Source: an uncultured Ellagibacter sp. (GTDB taxonomy: Bacteria; Actinomycetota; Coriobacteriia; Coriobacteriales; Eggerthellaceae). From it: a stretch of DNA of 26,469 nt. The position numbers and the translations under genes were made by a program. The stretch is from contig CAKUGU010000034.1 in NCBI GenBank assembly GCA_934654815.1, positions 1 to 26,469 on the forward strand. Direction: 5' to 3'. How positions within the stretch are numbered: position 1 is the stretch's first letter; every line of letters begins with the position of its first letter. The notes below the pieces were generated by a model. That model did not search any database. It had not been told where the DNA came from and was given only the letters and a program-made list of their open reading frames with translations. Of the stretch, positions 8,937 to 16,752 are shown piece by piece.

Positions 8937-9938
8937 TTATCGCCGACCGCTGGGCGCGCAGACCGAGAGCGCCCAGCGGAGGAACACGTCGTTCGCGTCG
9001 GAGCCGCTCTTCATGGCGCGCTCGGCGTCGCGCGCGGTGACGAGCGCACGGCGAAGCTCTGCGCGCGTGAACCTTCGGGCCCAGGTCGCGTGGTTCTTCA
9101 CGCGCCAGTCGGGAACGCTGCGCCCGGTGTAGGAGGAAAGCGCCTTGGCGATGGCGCGGGGGTTGCCGCGGTCGATCATCGCGCGGGCGCACACGAGTTC
9201 CCGCAGGCGCGTCGTGCACATGGCGATGAGCGCGTGCGGGGAGGTGGACTCCATGCGCGCCCAGCACGCGAGGCACTTCTTCGCGTCGCGCGCTGCGAAG
9301 GCGTCGACGAACTCCCACGGTTTCACCTCGGAGGTCCTGCTGACGAGCGAGAGCACCTCGTTTTCCGTCACAGCATCGCCGCCGCGATGCGCGAGCGCGA
9401 TCTTCTTGATCTCGTTGTCGAGGTGGACCGTGTTCTCGCCGACGAGCTCGACGAGGCGCGCGGCCGCGCCCTCGGTGAACGTGCAGCCGTGGCTCACCGC
9501 CATGGCGCGCACGGTCTTGGGGAGCTCGTAGCTCTTAATGGGCGCGCAGTCGATGACCGCGCTCTTCCCCACCGCGGCGACCGCCTTGTAAAGGCGCGTG
9601 TTCTTCGCGAGCTTCTCCGCTTCGAGCGCGAGCACCGTCTGGTCGCTCGGCGCCTTCAGGTACGCGACGAGCTCTTCCGAGTCGGCTTTCTTGAGCTTGT
9701 CGACGTCGCGCACGAGGACGAGGCGCACGTCGCTCGCGAACGGCATGGTGTTGCACGCCGACACGACATCGGCGCCCGCGGCGACCTCTCCTTCGAACGT
9801 GTCCGAGTTGAACGAAAGGTCGCCGTGCTCCGCGAGGCGTCGACGCAGCCGCTCGAGCACGGTCGCCCGCTTGAGCGCGTCTTCGCCGACGACGAGGTAT
9901 GCGGGGAGAAGGGAAGCTTGTTTCTTCGAGTTTGTCAT
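8937..9938 (-). CDS. holA: DNA polymerase III, delta subunit
   Basis: The 333-residue protein matches HolA length and layout. An N-terminal part opens with YLVVGEDALKRATVLERL, then MPFASDVRLVLVRDVDKL and the YLKAP segment, leading into an AAA+-like core, and a C-terminal helical collar domain (HALIAMCTTRLRELV, VPDWRVKNHATWARRFTRAELRRAL). Delta opens the beta sliding clamp as part of the clamp loader. It starts at ATG 9936-9938, 9 bases after the comEC stop. The comEA-comEC-holA order is common in Gram-positive bacteria and actinobacteria, supporting the call. It ends facing the nitrogenase-like operon, so this is where accessory genes meet core genes. Confidence 0.93.
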   Translation of the reverse strand: MTNSKKQASLLPAYLVVGEDALKRATVLERLRRRLAEHGDLSFNSDTFEGEVAAGADVVSACNTMPFASDVRLVLVRDVDKLKKADSEELVAYLKAPSDQTVLALEAEKLAKNTRLYKAVAAVGKSAVIDCAPIKSYELPKTVRAMAVSHGCTFTEGAAARLVELVGENTVHLDNEIKKIALAHRGGDAVTENEVLSLVSRTSEVKPWEFVDAFAARDAKKCLACWARMESTSPHALIAMCTTRLRELVCARAMIDRGNPRAIAKALSSYTGRSVPDWRVKNHATWARRFTRAELRRALVTARDAERAMKSGSDANDVFLRWALSVCAPSGRR

Positions 9939-9947
9939 GCGGCTATT

Positions 9948-12365
9948 CTATCGCAGAGTCTCGACGCGCACCCCCTTCGCGGTGAATTCGCACGAAACGT
10001 CGCCCTGCTCGTCGGTCCGGAAAACACGTGAGCCGGCTTGCTCGAGCGCCTCGAGCGTCGACGTGACCGGGTGCCCGTAGCGGTTGTTTTCCCCGACGCT
10101 CATAAGCGAAACCGACGGCGAGAGCGCGTAGGCGAGTTCGGTGGTGACGGCCGCTTTCGAGCCGTGGTGGCCCACCTTGTAGACGTCGACTTTCCCGAGC
10201 TCGCCGCTTCGCGTGAGCGAGGCGAGCTGCTCGGCCTCCGCATCCCCGCAGAACAGCGCCGTCCAGTCTGGCTTGCCGTCGCCGTCGTAGTCGAGCGAGG
10301 CGACGAGGCAGACGCTGTCGGCGTTCCCGCCCTCATCGACGAAATGTTCGGGCGAGATGACCCGCAAGGTGAAATTGCCGCACGCGATCTCGTCCCCGCG
10401 CTCGAGCAGGGCGACGTTTTTCTCCCCTGCTGCCATTTCAGCGGACGAGACAAGCTTTCTGCACGAAGCGCAGGGGCAGCTCGCCGCATCCTCGGCTATG
10501 CCGACCGTGCCCACGCGCACCGTTCCCCGCAGCGCCGGAAGCGATGCGCAGTGGTCGTCGTCCGCGTGGCTTACGAGCACAGCGTCGAGCGCGAACACGC
10601 CGTGGCGGGCGAGCGCTTCGAGAAGCAAGCCGTCCTCGTTTCCCGTGTCGATGAGGACGCAGGAGCCCTGGCTTCTCACGAGAAACGCATCCCCCTGCCC
10701 CACGTCGAGCATCACGATCTCGTCGGGAGCGAAGCGCGGGGCGACGAAGACGACGGCCACCACAGCAGCGGCCGCGGTGGCCGCCAAGGCGAAAAGCGTG
10801 CCCGCGTCAGGGCGCGGCCAAAGCGCCCACAGCGCGAACGCCGCGGCGAGCGAGCAGACGAGCGTCGGGAGCTCAGGAAGCGAGACGGGAACGGAGGCGT
10901 ACGGGATTCGGGCGAGCGCATCGACCGCGCTCGCAAGGAGCCCGGCCGTCTCCTGCGCCGCGAACAGGGCCGCGGGGGCTGTGGGCGGCAGCACCAATCC
11001 CACGATCGTGCATGACAGGCAACCGACGCAGGCAAGAGTGAACAGAGGCACGGCGACGATGTTCGCGAGCGGCGAGATGATCGGCAGCTGCGAGAAGAGC
11101 GCCGCCGAGTACGGCGTGGTCGCCATACTCGCCGAGAACGTGAGCGCGAGCGCGGCGCCGAGCGCGTGCGGCAGGCGGATCGAGGCGAACCAAGCTTCGA
11201 AGAGGCCCGATAGCATGACGATCCCGAGTGTGGACGCGGCGGAAAGGAAGAACGAGACGGAAACCGCCGTTTCAGGCGCGAGCGCGATCATCGAGACGAT
11301 GCAGAGCCCGACCGCCGCGACGGAGGACCGCCGCCTTCGCGCGAAGAATGACGACAAGCCCGCGAGCGCCATGATCGATGCGCGGACGGCCGAAACGGGC
11401 GCTGCGGCAAGGAGCAGGTAGGCGAGGATGAACGCGCTTTGGACGGTGACCGATAAGGCGCGGGGGCATCGCAGGCGCCCAAGAAGCGCGGCGAAGAACG
11501 CGCAGACGATGGAGAGGTGCGCGCCCGACACGGCGACGAGATGAGCGAGCCCGACGATCTTGAACGAACGGTAGAGCTCGGTGTCGCGAAGCGGTTCGCG
11601 GTAGCCGCATACGAGCGCCTCGGCGAGGGCGCCTCTCTCGTCGCCTGGCTGCCCAAGAAAGTCGATGGCGCTCTTCCGGAAGGCCGTTATGGCGGCGAGC
11701 GGGCCTGCGGCTTCAAGGATGTCGCATGACGACAGGGAGCATATCGCTTCGACGCCGTTCTGCCACGAGCGGCTCATACGGGAGTCGGATGGTTTCTTCA
11801 GCTTCGCATCGCCCGAGAACACGCACCCTTGGAGAATGCGCGCTTCCTGATCGGCGGGAAGCGAAACCTCCACTCGATAGCTCTCGCCCGTGGAAACCGA
11901 GGTCGCGCGCGCCGTCACGCTTGAACGGTACGAACCGGCGCGGGCGTCTGACTGAGCTTCGAACACCCAGGTGCCGTACTCAGTGGCGGCGGCTTCTTTG
12001 TGCGCGCTGTGGAGGGCGCACGAAGAAGCGAAGCCGAGCGCGACCCCGAGCGCCACACCGAGCACGGCGAGCACGCATCCGCGCGCTATGCCGCGGGCGT
12101 ACAGGAAGGCGAGAACGACTGCGAGGACAAGCGCGCCGGCGGCGAATACGGCGCAGAGGGAAGCGGGGACGCTCACGCCTGCGGTGTATGCGCAGGTGCA
12201 CCCCGCCCAAAGGCCGAGCGCCAGCACGAGGAGGGGCGCCGCATTCGGCCTCGCGGTCGCATCGTCGGCGTCGTCCGCCTGAAACGCGTGAAGGACCGCA
12301 CGAGCTGCAGACGACGCGAAGCGCTCGAGCGAGCGATGACGCGGCGTTCCGTTCCCGAACCCCAT
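9948..12365 (-). CDS. comEC: ComEC/Rec2-type DNA uptake channel protein
   Basis: The 805-residue protein has the full ComEC layout: N-terminal membrane segments (about 43-120), an outer OB-like part (about 125-215), the polytopic competence domain (about 240-520, including GLAHLVAVSGAHLS, the competence-domain signature), and a C-terminal metallo-beta-lactamase-type domain (about 552-805) with LDVGQGD, IDTGN, SHADDDH (599-605) and VGHHGS (731-736). The metal-binding motif is kept, so nuclease activity on the incoming strand is plausible. It transports single-stranded DNA across the membrane. Oddities are a compact CxCxxC (Cys630, 632, 635) and a DYDGDGKPD acidic loop (692-700) in the C-terminal domain. 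It starts 4 bases after comEA. Whether the cell is truly competent cannot be told from here. Confidence 0.95.
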   Translation of the reverse strand: MGFGNGTPRHRSLERFASSAARAVLHAFQADDADDATARPNAAPLLVLALGLWAGCTCAYTAGVSVPASLCAVFAAGALVLAVVLAFLYARGIARGCVLAVLGVALGVALGFASSCALHSAHKEAAATEYGTWVFEAQSDARAGSYRSSVTARATSVSTGESYRVEVSLPADQEARILQGCVFSGDAKLKKPSDSRMSRSWQNGVEAICSLSSCDILEAAGPLAAITAFRKSAIDFLGQPGDERGALAEALVCGYREPLRDTELYRSFKIVGLAHLVAVSGAHLSIVCAFFAALLGRLRCPRALSVTVQSAFILAYLLLAAAPVSAVRASIMALAGLSSFFARRRRSSVAAVGLCIVSMIALAPETAVSVSFFLSAASTLGIVMLSGLFEAWFASIRLPHALGAALALTFSASMATTPYSAALFSQLPIISPLANIVAVPLFTLACVGCLSCTIVGLVLPPTAPAALFAAQETAGLLASAVDALARIPYASVPVSLPELPTLVCSLAAAFALWALWPRPDAGTLFALAATAAAAVVAVVFVAPRFAPDEIVMLDVGQGDAFLVRSQGSCVLIDTGNEDGLLLEALARHGVFALDAVLVSHADDDHCASLPALRGTVRVGTVGIAEDAASCPCASCRKLVSSAEMAAGEKNVALLERGDEIACGNFTLRVISPEHFVDEGGNADSVCLVASLDYDGDGKPDWTALFCGDAEAEQLASLTRSGELGKVDVYKVGHHGSKAAVTTELAYALSPSVSLMSVGENNRYGHPVTSTLEALEQAGSRVFRTDEQGDVSCEFTAKGVRVETLR

Positions 12366-12369
12366 CGGG

Positions 12370-13047
12370 CTACCCGACCGTGATGAGGTCGGCGAGCTGG
12401 GCGTACTTCTTGTCGCCGATGCCGGTGACGCGCTTGAGGTCGTCGGTCGTCTTGAACGGGCCGTTCGCCTCGCGGTCGGCGACGATCTTCGCGGCGGTCG
12501 AGGCGCCGATCCCCGGCAGGGCGTCGAGCGCCTCGGCCGTGGCCGTATTGATGTTCACCTTTCCCAAGCCGGGTTGCGCGGTCGCGGGGGCTTGGCTTGG
12601 TGTCGTCTGCTGTCCGGCGGCTTCGACTTCGGCCTCCGAGGGGATGAGCACCTGTTCCCCGTCGGTGAGGTTCCGCGCGAGGTTGACCGAATCGGTCTGC
12701 GCGTCATCGGCAAGGCCGCCGGCAGCGACGACCGCGTCGTTGACGCGCGAGCTTTCGGGAAGCTCGTACACGCCGGGGTTGCGGACGCTCCCGCCGACGT
12801 GCACGACGATCGTGCGGGTCTCGTCTGCGGCCGCGCTCGATTCGCCCTGCTGCGTCGTTTCCGCGCTTTCGGTGGCGACGCCCTTCACCACCTCGAACGA
12901 AGGGCGCGGCGAGAGCGCCCCGAGAAGCGCAATCGCCGCGACAACGGCGACGATAACGACGACCGACACGATGCCGACAAGGACGGCCGGCTTCACCGGT
13001 CGTTTCTTCGGCGAAAGGTAGAACGGTACCTCTTCTTCTCGCTTCAC
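12370..13047 (-). CDS. comEA: ComEA-type membrane-anchored DNA receptor
   Basis: From GTG 13045-13047 (AGGGGAG upstream) the protein is 225 residues: a basic N-terminus, one membrane helix (about 20-45), an SLBB-type domain (IVVHVGGSVRNPGVYELP onwards), a Gln/Ala/Pro linker, and a C-terminal helix-hairpin-helix pair (KVNINTATAEALDALPGIG, then VTGIGDKKYAQL) that binds double-stranded DNA. It should present DNA to the ComEC channel encoded immediately downstream. An alternative ATG at 13185 is in frame with AGAGG upstream and would add 46 residues (MGVLGLAVSSV...). I prefer the GTG because the known family has a short cytoplasmic N-terminus, but the upstream stretch has coding-like third-position GC. 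Confidence 0.9.
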   Translation of the reverse strand: MKREEEVPFYLSPKKRPVKPAVLVGIVSVVVIVAVVAAIALLGALSPRPSFEVVKGVATESAETTQQGESSAAADETRTIVVHVGGSVRNPGVYELPESSRVNDAVVAAGGLADDAQTDSVNLARNLTDGEQVLIPSEAEVEAAGQQTTPSQAPATAQPGLGKVNINTATAEALDALPGIGASTAAKIVADREANGPFKTTDDLKRVTGIGDKKYAQLADLITVG

Positions 13048-13089
13048 GGCGCTCCCCTTTTCATCGCACAGGACGCCTGTGAGGGTAGC

Positions 13090-13127
13090 CGGAAGCGCTT
13101 GCGCACCCGCCCCTGCAAGCGCTTCCG
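13090..13127. repeat. 13-bp perfect inverted repeat upstream of comEA, with paired AAGCGCTT palindromes
   Basis: CGGAAGCGCTTGC (13090-13102) and GCAAGCGCTTCCG (13115-13127) are perfect inverted arms around a 12-base loop, 43 bases before the preferred comEA start. Each arm carries the self-palindrome AAGCGCTT, 24 bp centre to centre. There is no T-run, so it is not an intrinsic terminator. The rest of 13048-13256 shows no confident promoter; a GTTCCAAC direct repeat occurs at about 13217-13234. Confidence 0.6.
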
Positions 13128-13256
13128 ATACCGCGCGTGAAGAGCCGAAGCACACGCTGGAAACGGCGAGGCCGAGCACGCCCATGCCGCCTCTGAAACG
13201 CGGCTTTCCGCGCACTGTTCCAACACGGTTCCAACGCCGAATCCCCCGGAGACGAA

Positions 13257-13290
13257 AAGAGCCGCAACCCTTGGTAAGGTTGCGGCTCTT
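13257..13290 (-). terminator. Intrinsic terminator after thiI
   Basis: AAGAGCCGCAACC (13257-13269) and GGTTGCGGCTCTT (13278-13290) form a perfect 13-bp stem with an 8-base loop. On the minus strand it is followed by a short T-run (TTTT), 43 bases past the thiI stop. It closes the mihF-gmk-rpoZ-thiI unit and separates it from comEA. Confidence 0.85.
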
Positions 13291-13333
13291 GGAAGTCCCT
13301 CTTGTCTGAATCGCGTTTCCGCAGTTCGAACGG

Positions 13334-14572
13334 CTACTCAATGCCTTCGATGACGTCGTGGAGCGACTTCTTGCGTGGCTTGTAGGAAGGGCACGCGTAG
13401 TCGTGCGGTTCGGCCGCGGCGGCGAGCTTCTCCACCCACTCATCGACCGGGAACTGCGCTTCGGCTTCCCGCACCGTTTGCAGGTTCGCATGCGTCTCGG
13501 GGTTGCGCGGCATGAAGAGCGTGCAGCAGTCCGGGGCATCTTGCGACGAGATGTCGAAGGTGCCGAGCTTTTGCGCCTGCGCGATGATCTCGAGCTTGTC
13601 AGTGCCGATCATCGGGCGGAAGACCGGCAGGTCGACCGCGTCGTTGGTGGCGCGGATGTTGTCGAGCGTCTGCGAAGCGACCTGCCCCAGGCTCTCGCCG
13701 GTGACGAGGGCCTTCGCATGCTCGTAGTGCGCGATGCGCTCGGCGACGCGGAACATGAGGCGGCGGTACAGGATGACGCGCAGCTCGGGCGGTGCCGAGA
13801 GGGCGATCTCGCGCTGATAATCGCCGAACGGGACGACGTAGACGCGTGCGATGCAGCCCGTCTTCTCGAGCACGTGCGCGATGTCGTCGACCAGGAACTC
13901 GGACGCGTCGGAGGTTTGCGGGCGGCCCGAGAAGTGCACGCCGATGCAGATGGCGCCGCGGCGTGCGATGCGCCAAAGCGCCACGGGCGAGTCGATGCCC
14001 GAAGACAGAAGGCTCACCACCGTGCCCGAGCTTCCGACGGGAAGCCCGCCGATGCCGGGGATGCTACGCGCGTACACGTAGGCCGCGCTCTGCACGACCT
14101 CGATGCCGACGACGAGGTCGGGGTCCTTCATCTGCACCTTCACGTCGGGGTACGCGTCGGAGAGGCGCCCGCCGACGATCTGGTTGATCTCCATGGAGTT
14201 CACGGGGAAATCGGTGTGGTTGCGGCGCGCATGCACCTTGAAGCTCGCGAACGTTCCCGACTCGGCCATCGCCTGGATGCCGGCGTCGGTCATCTCGTCG
14301 AGGTCGCGCTCGCATTTGAAACCGCACGAGACGCGCGCCGTGCCTGGGATGTTCTTGATCGCGTCGGCGCAGGCCACCATCGTGTCGTGGTCCGTGCCTT
14401 CCTTCAAGAACACGCACAAACGGCCCGATATGCGATGGATCGTCACGACGGGGAAAGAAACGAGATGCGCCTCGAGGTTCTTCAGGAGGCGCATCTCGAA
14501 AGTGGAGCGGTTGTGGCCCTTCAGGCCGATCTCGTGGTAATGGACGAGACAAATTCGCTGGTATTCTGCCAT
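13334..14572 (-). CDS. thiI: tRNA 4-thiouridine synthase ThiI
   Basis: The 412-residue protein has the ThiI core: a ferredoxin-like N-terminal part, a THUMP RNA-binding domain (about 60-165) and a PP-loop pyrophosphatase domain with LLSSGIDS (188-195) and TGESLGQVASQTL. It adenylates uridine-8 of tRNA and transfers sulfur to it; in some bacteria it also serves thiamine synthesis. The C-terminal rhodanese domain found in E. coli is absent, as in many Gram-positive bacteria, so sulfur must come from a partner desulfurase or through the DAPDCC cysteines. ATG 14570-14572 lies 17 bases after the rpoZ stop with only a modest AAAGG site. It is the last gene of its unit, followed by a strong terminator. 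Confidence 0.93.
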   Translation of the reverse strand: MAEYQRICLVHYHEIGLKGHNRSTFEMRLLKNLEAHLVSFPVVTIHRISGRLCVFLKEGTDHDTMVACADAIKNIPGTARVSCGFKCERDLDEMTDAGIQAMAESGTFASFKVHARRNHTDFPVNSMEINQIVGGRLSDAYPDVKVQMKDPDLVVGIEVVQSAAYVYARSIPGIGGLPVGSSGTVVSLLSSGIDSPVALWRIARRGAICIGVHFSGRPQTSDASEFLVDDIAHVLEKTGCIARVYVVPFGDYQREIALSAPPELRVILYRRLMFRVAERIAHYEHAKALVTGESLGQVASQTLDNIRATNDAVDLPVFRPMIGTDKLEIIAQAQKLGTFDISSQDAPDCCTLFMPRNPETHANLQTVREAEAQFPVDEWVEKLAAAAEPHDYACPSYKPRKKSLHDVIEGIE

Positions 14573-14589
14573 GAAAAGCCTTTATACCT

Positions 14590-14850
14590 CTAGTGGTTCT
14601 TGATGTCGATGCTTTCGGGGTCGTACGAGACGTCGCCGTTCGCGATCTCGTTGAAGGCGATGGTGAGCGGCTTCTTGTTGGCCGCGCGCGCGATTTCGGC
14701 TGCGGTCTGCAGCTGGATGGCTCGATCGCGCTGGCCGCGCATCATGTCGTTGATGTCGTGCGCGCGCTTCGAGGCGAGAGCGCACAGAAGGAAACGGTCC
14801 TGATCGGTCTTTTCGAGAAGGTCGTTGATCCTCGGTTCGATAATGCTCAT
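14590..14850 (-). CDS. rpoZ: RNA polymerase omega subunit
   Basis: An 86-residue protein, start ATG 14848-14850. It opens MSIIEPRINDLLEKTDQDRFLLCALASKRAHDIN, matching the omega pattern in which an N-terminal segment is followed by the conserved ALASKRA-type helix that clamps the beta-prime subunit tail. Its C-terminus (KPLTIAFNEIANGDVSY) is also typical. Omega aids RNA polymerase assembly. Its position directly after gmk, 12 bases downstream, is the widespread gmk-rpoZ pair and strengthens the call. Confidence 0.93.
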   Translation of the reverse strand: MSIIEPRINDLLEKTDQDRFLLCALASKRAHDINDMMRGQRDRAIQLQTAAEIARAANKKPLTIAFNEIANGDVSYDPESIDIKNH

Positions 14851-14862
14851 TGCGTGACTTCC

Positions 14863-15429
14863 TTATTGTTGTTCAGCTTGTTCGTTGACATAGGCGACCA
14901 GTTCGCGCGTTGCCTCGTCGAGATCGTCGTTGATAACCCGAACATCATACTCCATTTTGCGTGAAAGCTCCACCTGAGCAGCCTTCATGCGCGAGGCGAT
15001 GACGTCTTCGGTCTCGGTGTGGCGGCCGCGCAGGCGGCTTTCGAGCACTTCAAGCGAAGGAGGCTCGATGAAGACGAGGTGCGCTTGGGGGATCTTCTCC
15101 TTGATTTGGAAGGCTCCCTGCACGTCGATCTCCAAGATGACCTGCTTGCCTTCGGCCATCTTCGCCTCGACCGCCGCACGGGGCGTGCCGTAGCTGTTGC
15201 CGGCGTAGGTCGCCCATTCGAGCAGGCCGTCCGCGGCAACGAGCGCATCGAATTCGTCGCGCGTCTTGAAGTAGTAATGCACGCCGTCGACCTCGCCCTC
15301 GCGCGGTGCGCGCGTGGTGGCCGAGACCGACACCCATGCATCGGGGACTTCGTGCAGCAAACGGGCCACCAGCGTGCCTTTGCCGGCACCTGATGGCCCA
15401 GATACGACGAAAAGGTTTCCGCGACGCAT
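14863..15429 (-). CDS. gmk: Guanylate kinase
   Basis: The 188-residue enzyme phosphorylates GMP to GDP with ATP. It shows the P-loop GPSGAGKGT (11-19), the GMP-binding stretch with TTRAPREGEVDGVHYYF, the LEWATYAGNSYGTP motif, VILEIDVQGAFQIKE, and the lid segment SRLRGRHTETEDVI. Length is within the normal 180-210 range. ATG 15427-15429 begins 7 bases after the mihF stop. The mihF-gmk order is characteristic of actinobacteria. Confidence 0.96.
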   Translation of the reverse strand: MRRGNLFVVSGPSGAGKGTLVARLLHEVPDAWVSVSATTRAPREGEVDGVHYYFKTRDEFDALVAADGLLEWATYAGNSYGTPRAAVEAKMAEGKQVILEIDVQGAFQIKEKIPQAHLVFIEPPSLEVLESRLRGRHTETEDVIASRMKAAQVELSRKMEYDVRVINDDLDEATRELVAYVNEQAEQQ

Positions 15430-15436
15430 GCGCGAA

Positions 15437-15745
15437 CTAGCCCAAGCGCTCCAGAAGGGCGCTGCGCTGACGATCGCCCAGGCCGCGAAGGCGACGGCTT
15501 TCCGCGATCTGCAGTTCCTTCATGATCTTCTCGGCCTTGGCCTTGCCGTAACCGGGAAGGGTTTCGATGAGGGTGGAGACCTTCATGCGACCGACAACGG
15601 GATCTTCTTTCATGTCGAGGACCTTTTCGAGCGTGAGCTTGCCGCTCTTCAGGTCGTCGCGAACCTCAGCGCGCTTGATGCGAGCGGCCTTGGCCTTTTC
15701 GAGAGCCGCCTGACGCTCTTCGGGGCTGAGTTGAGGAATAGCCAT
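15437..15745 (-). CDS. mihF: Actinobacterial integration host factor (mIHF)
   Basis: The 102-residue basic protein starts at ATG 15743-15745 with a GGAGAG ribosome site. It begins MAIPQLSPEERQAALEKA, then a charged helical region, and a helix-two-turn-helix/HhH-like segment (VSTLIETLPGYGKAKAEKIM, about 56-75) followed by RRLRGLGDRQR. This is the nucleoid-associated mIHF family, unrelated to HU/IHF of proteobacteria, and essential in several actinobacteria. It binds and bends DNA. It heads a four-gene unit with gmk, rpoZ and thiI and is the best taxonomic marker in the window. Confidence 0.93.
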   Translation of the reverse strand: MAIPQLSPEERQAALEKAKAARIKRAEVRDDLKSGKLTLEKVLDMKEDPVVGRMKVSTLIETLPGYGKAKAEKIMKELQIAESRRLRGLGDRQRSALLERLG

Positions 15746-15806
15746 CGTGAATCTCTCCTTCGTGTCGGTACGACGCTTCCGCTATGAGGTAAGGGCTTTG
15801 TCGCAA

Positions 15807-15836
15807 ATTGTATATGCCCTGCTGGTCATTCGTAAA
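15807..15836 (-). promoter_or_regulatory. Predicted promoter of the mihF-gmk-rpoZ-thiI unit
   Basis: On the minus strand TTTACG (15831-15836) and TACAAT (15807-15812) are spaced by 18 bases. Transcription would begin about 55 bases before mihF. The -10 box is good and the -35 box moderate. Confidence 0.5.
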
Positions 15837-15863
15837 GCAGCATTTCCGCGACTGGGCTGCTTT
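15834..15863. promoter_or_regulatory. Inverted repeat overlapping the mihF -35 region
   Basis: AAAGCAGC (15834-15841) and GCTGCTTT (15856-15863) are perfect 8-bp inverted arms 14 bases apart, touching the predicted -35 box. It could be an operator, possibly for autoregulation. The rest of 15864-15970 shows nothing further that I can support. Confidence 0.4.
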
Positions 15864-15970
15864 TCCGCGTCGACCCATTGTAGCGGCACGCTGCGCATTA
15901 TGCACGGCGTGCCTGGTCAACGCCCGCTAATCTTCACCTGTTTCCCACGAATGGTCAAGAACCTATCGCG

Positions 15971-15993
15971 AAAAAACTGCAGGTAAAGCGCAG
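15971..15993 (-). terminator. Possible weak intrinsic terminator after pyrF
   Basis: On the minus strand, CTGC and GCAG (15990-15993 and 15977-15980) can pair, extended by one G-T pair, and are followed by six T residues (15971-15976), about 30 bases after the pyrF stop. The T-run is good but the stem is short, so this is tentative. Confidence 0.35.
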
Positions 15994-16023
15994 GTCGCGG
16001 GCAACGTGTCCGATTCTCGCGCC

Positions 16024-16752
16024 CTAGGCGAGCTCGGCTGCGATCGCCTCGTAGGCGGCCACGGGGTCGTCGGCCTGGGTGATAGGACGGCCCACCACGA
16101 TATGCGATGCGCCGTTTTCGAACGCCTGGGCGGGCGTGGCGATGCGGGACTGGTCGCCTTTGGCGGAGCCTGCCGGGCGGACGCCGGGGGTGACGATGAA
16201 GGCGTTAGGGCCCAAGATGGCGCGCAGGCTCTCCGCTTCCCATGGCGAGCAGACCACGCCCGAAAGCCCCGCCCCCTTCGCCTGGGAGGCGAGCGATTCG
16301 ACCTGCTCGGGCAGGCTGCGGGAAACGCCCGTCGCCGCAAGGGACTCGGCATTCATCGAGGTCAAGACCGTGATAGCGAGCGTCGCAGGAACACGTCCGC
16401 CGCGCTTGAACGCCGCGGTCTCAACACCCCGCTGCCCCGCGGCCATCATATCCGCGCCGCCTGCGGCGTGCATCGTGATCATGTCGGCGCCCGTGAGCAC
16501 CGCGCTTGCGGCGGCGCCTTCCACCTGGTGCGGGATGTCGTGGAACTTGAGGTCGAGGAAGACGTTGAAGCCGAGCTGTTTGAAGGTCTCGACGATCTTC
16601 GGGCCCTCGGCGTAGTAGAGCGTCATGCCGACCTTGAGCCACTTCGCGTGCCCGCGCAGCTGCACCGCGAGGCACAGCGCCGTGGCCGCATCGCAGTCGA
16701 GCGCGACGATGACGCGGTCGCGCTTCGGCTCGTCGTTGAAATTCGCTAGCAT
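16024..16752 (-). CDS. pyrF: Orotidine 5'-phosphate decarboxylase
   Basis: The 242-residue enzyme removes CO2 from OMP to give UMP, the last step of the pathway. The active-site stretch DLKFHDIPHQV holds Asp67, Lys69 and Asp72; Asp19 and Lys40 are the other expected charged residues, and the C-terminal VGRPITQA binds phosphate. This is the short bacterial class I form. ATG 16750-16752 overlaps the pyrD stop by 7 bases, so it is translation-coupled; a longer upstream frame is only overlap with pyrD. It is the last gene of the pyrimidine operon. Confidence 0.96.
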   Translation of the reverse strand: MLANFNDEPKRDRVIVALDCDAATALCLAVQLRGHAKWLKVGMTLYYAEGPKIVETFKQLGFNVFLDLKFHDIPHQVEGAAASAVLTGADMITMHAAGGADMMAAGQRGVETAAFKRGGRVPATLAITVLTSMNAESLAATGVSRSLPEQVESLASQAKGAGLSGVVCSPWEAESLRAILGPNAFIVTPGVRPAGSAKGDQSRIATPAQAFENGASHIVVGRPITQADDPVAAYEAIAAELA

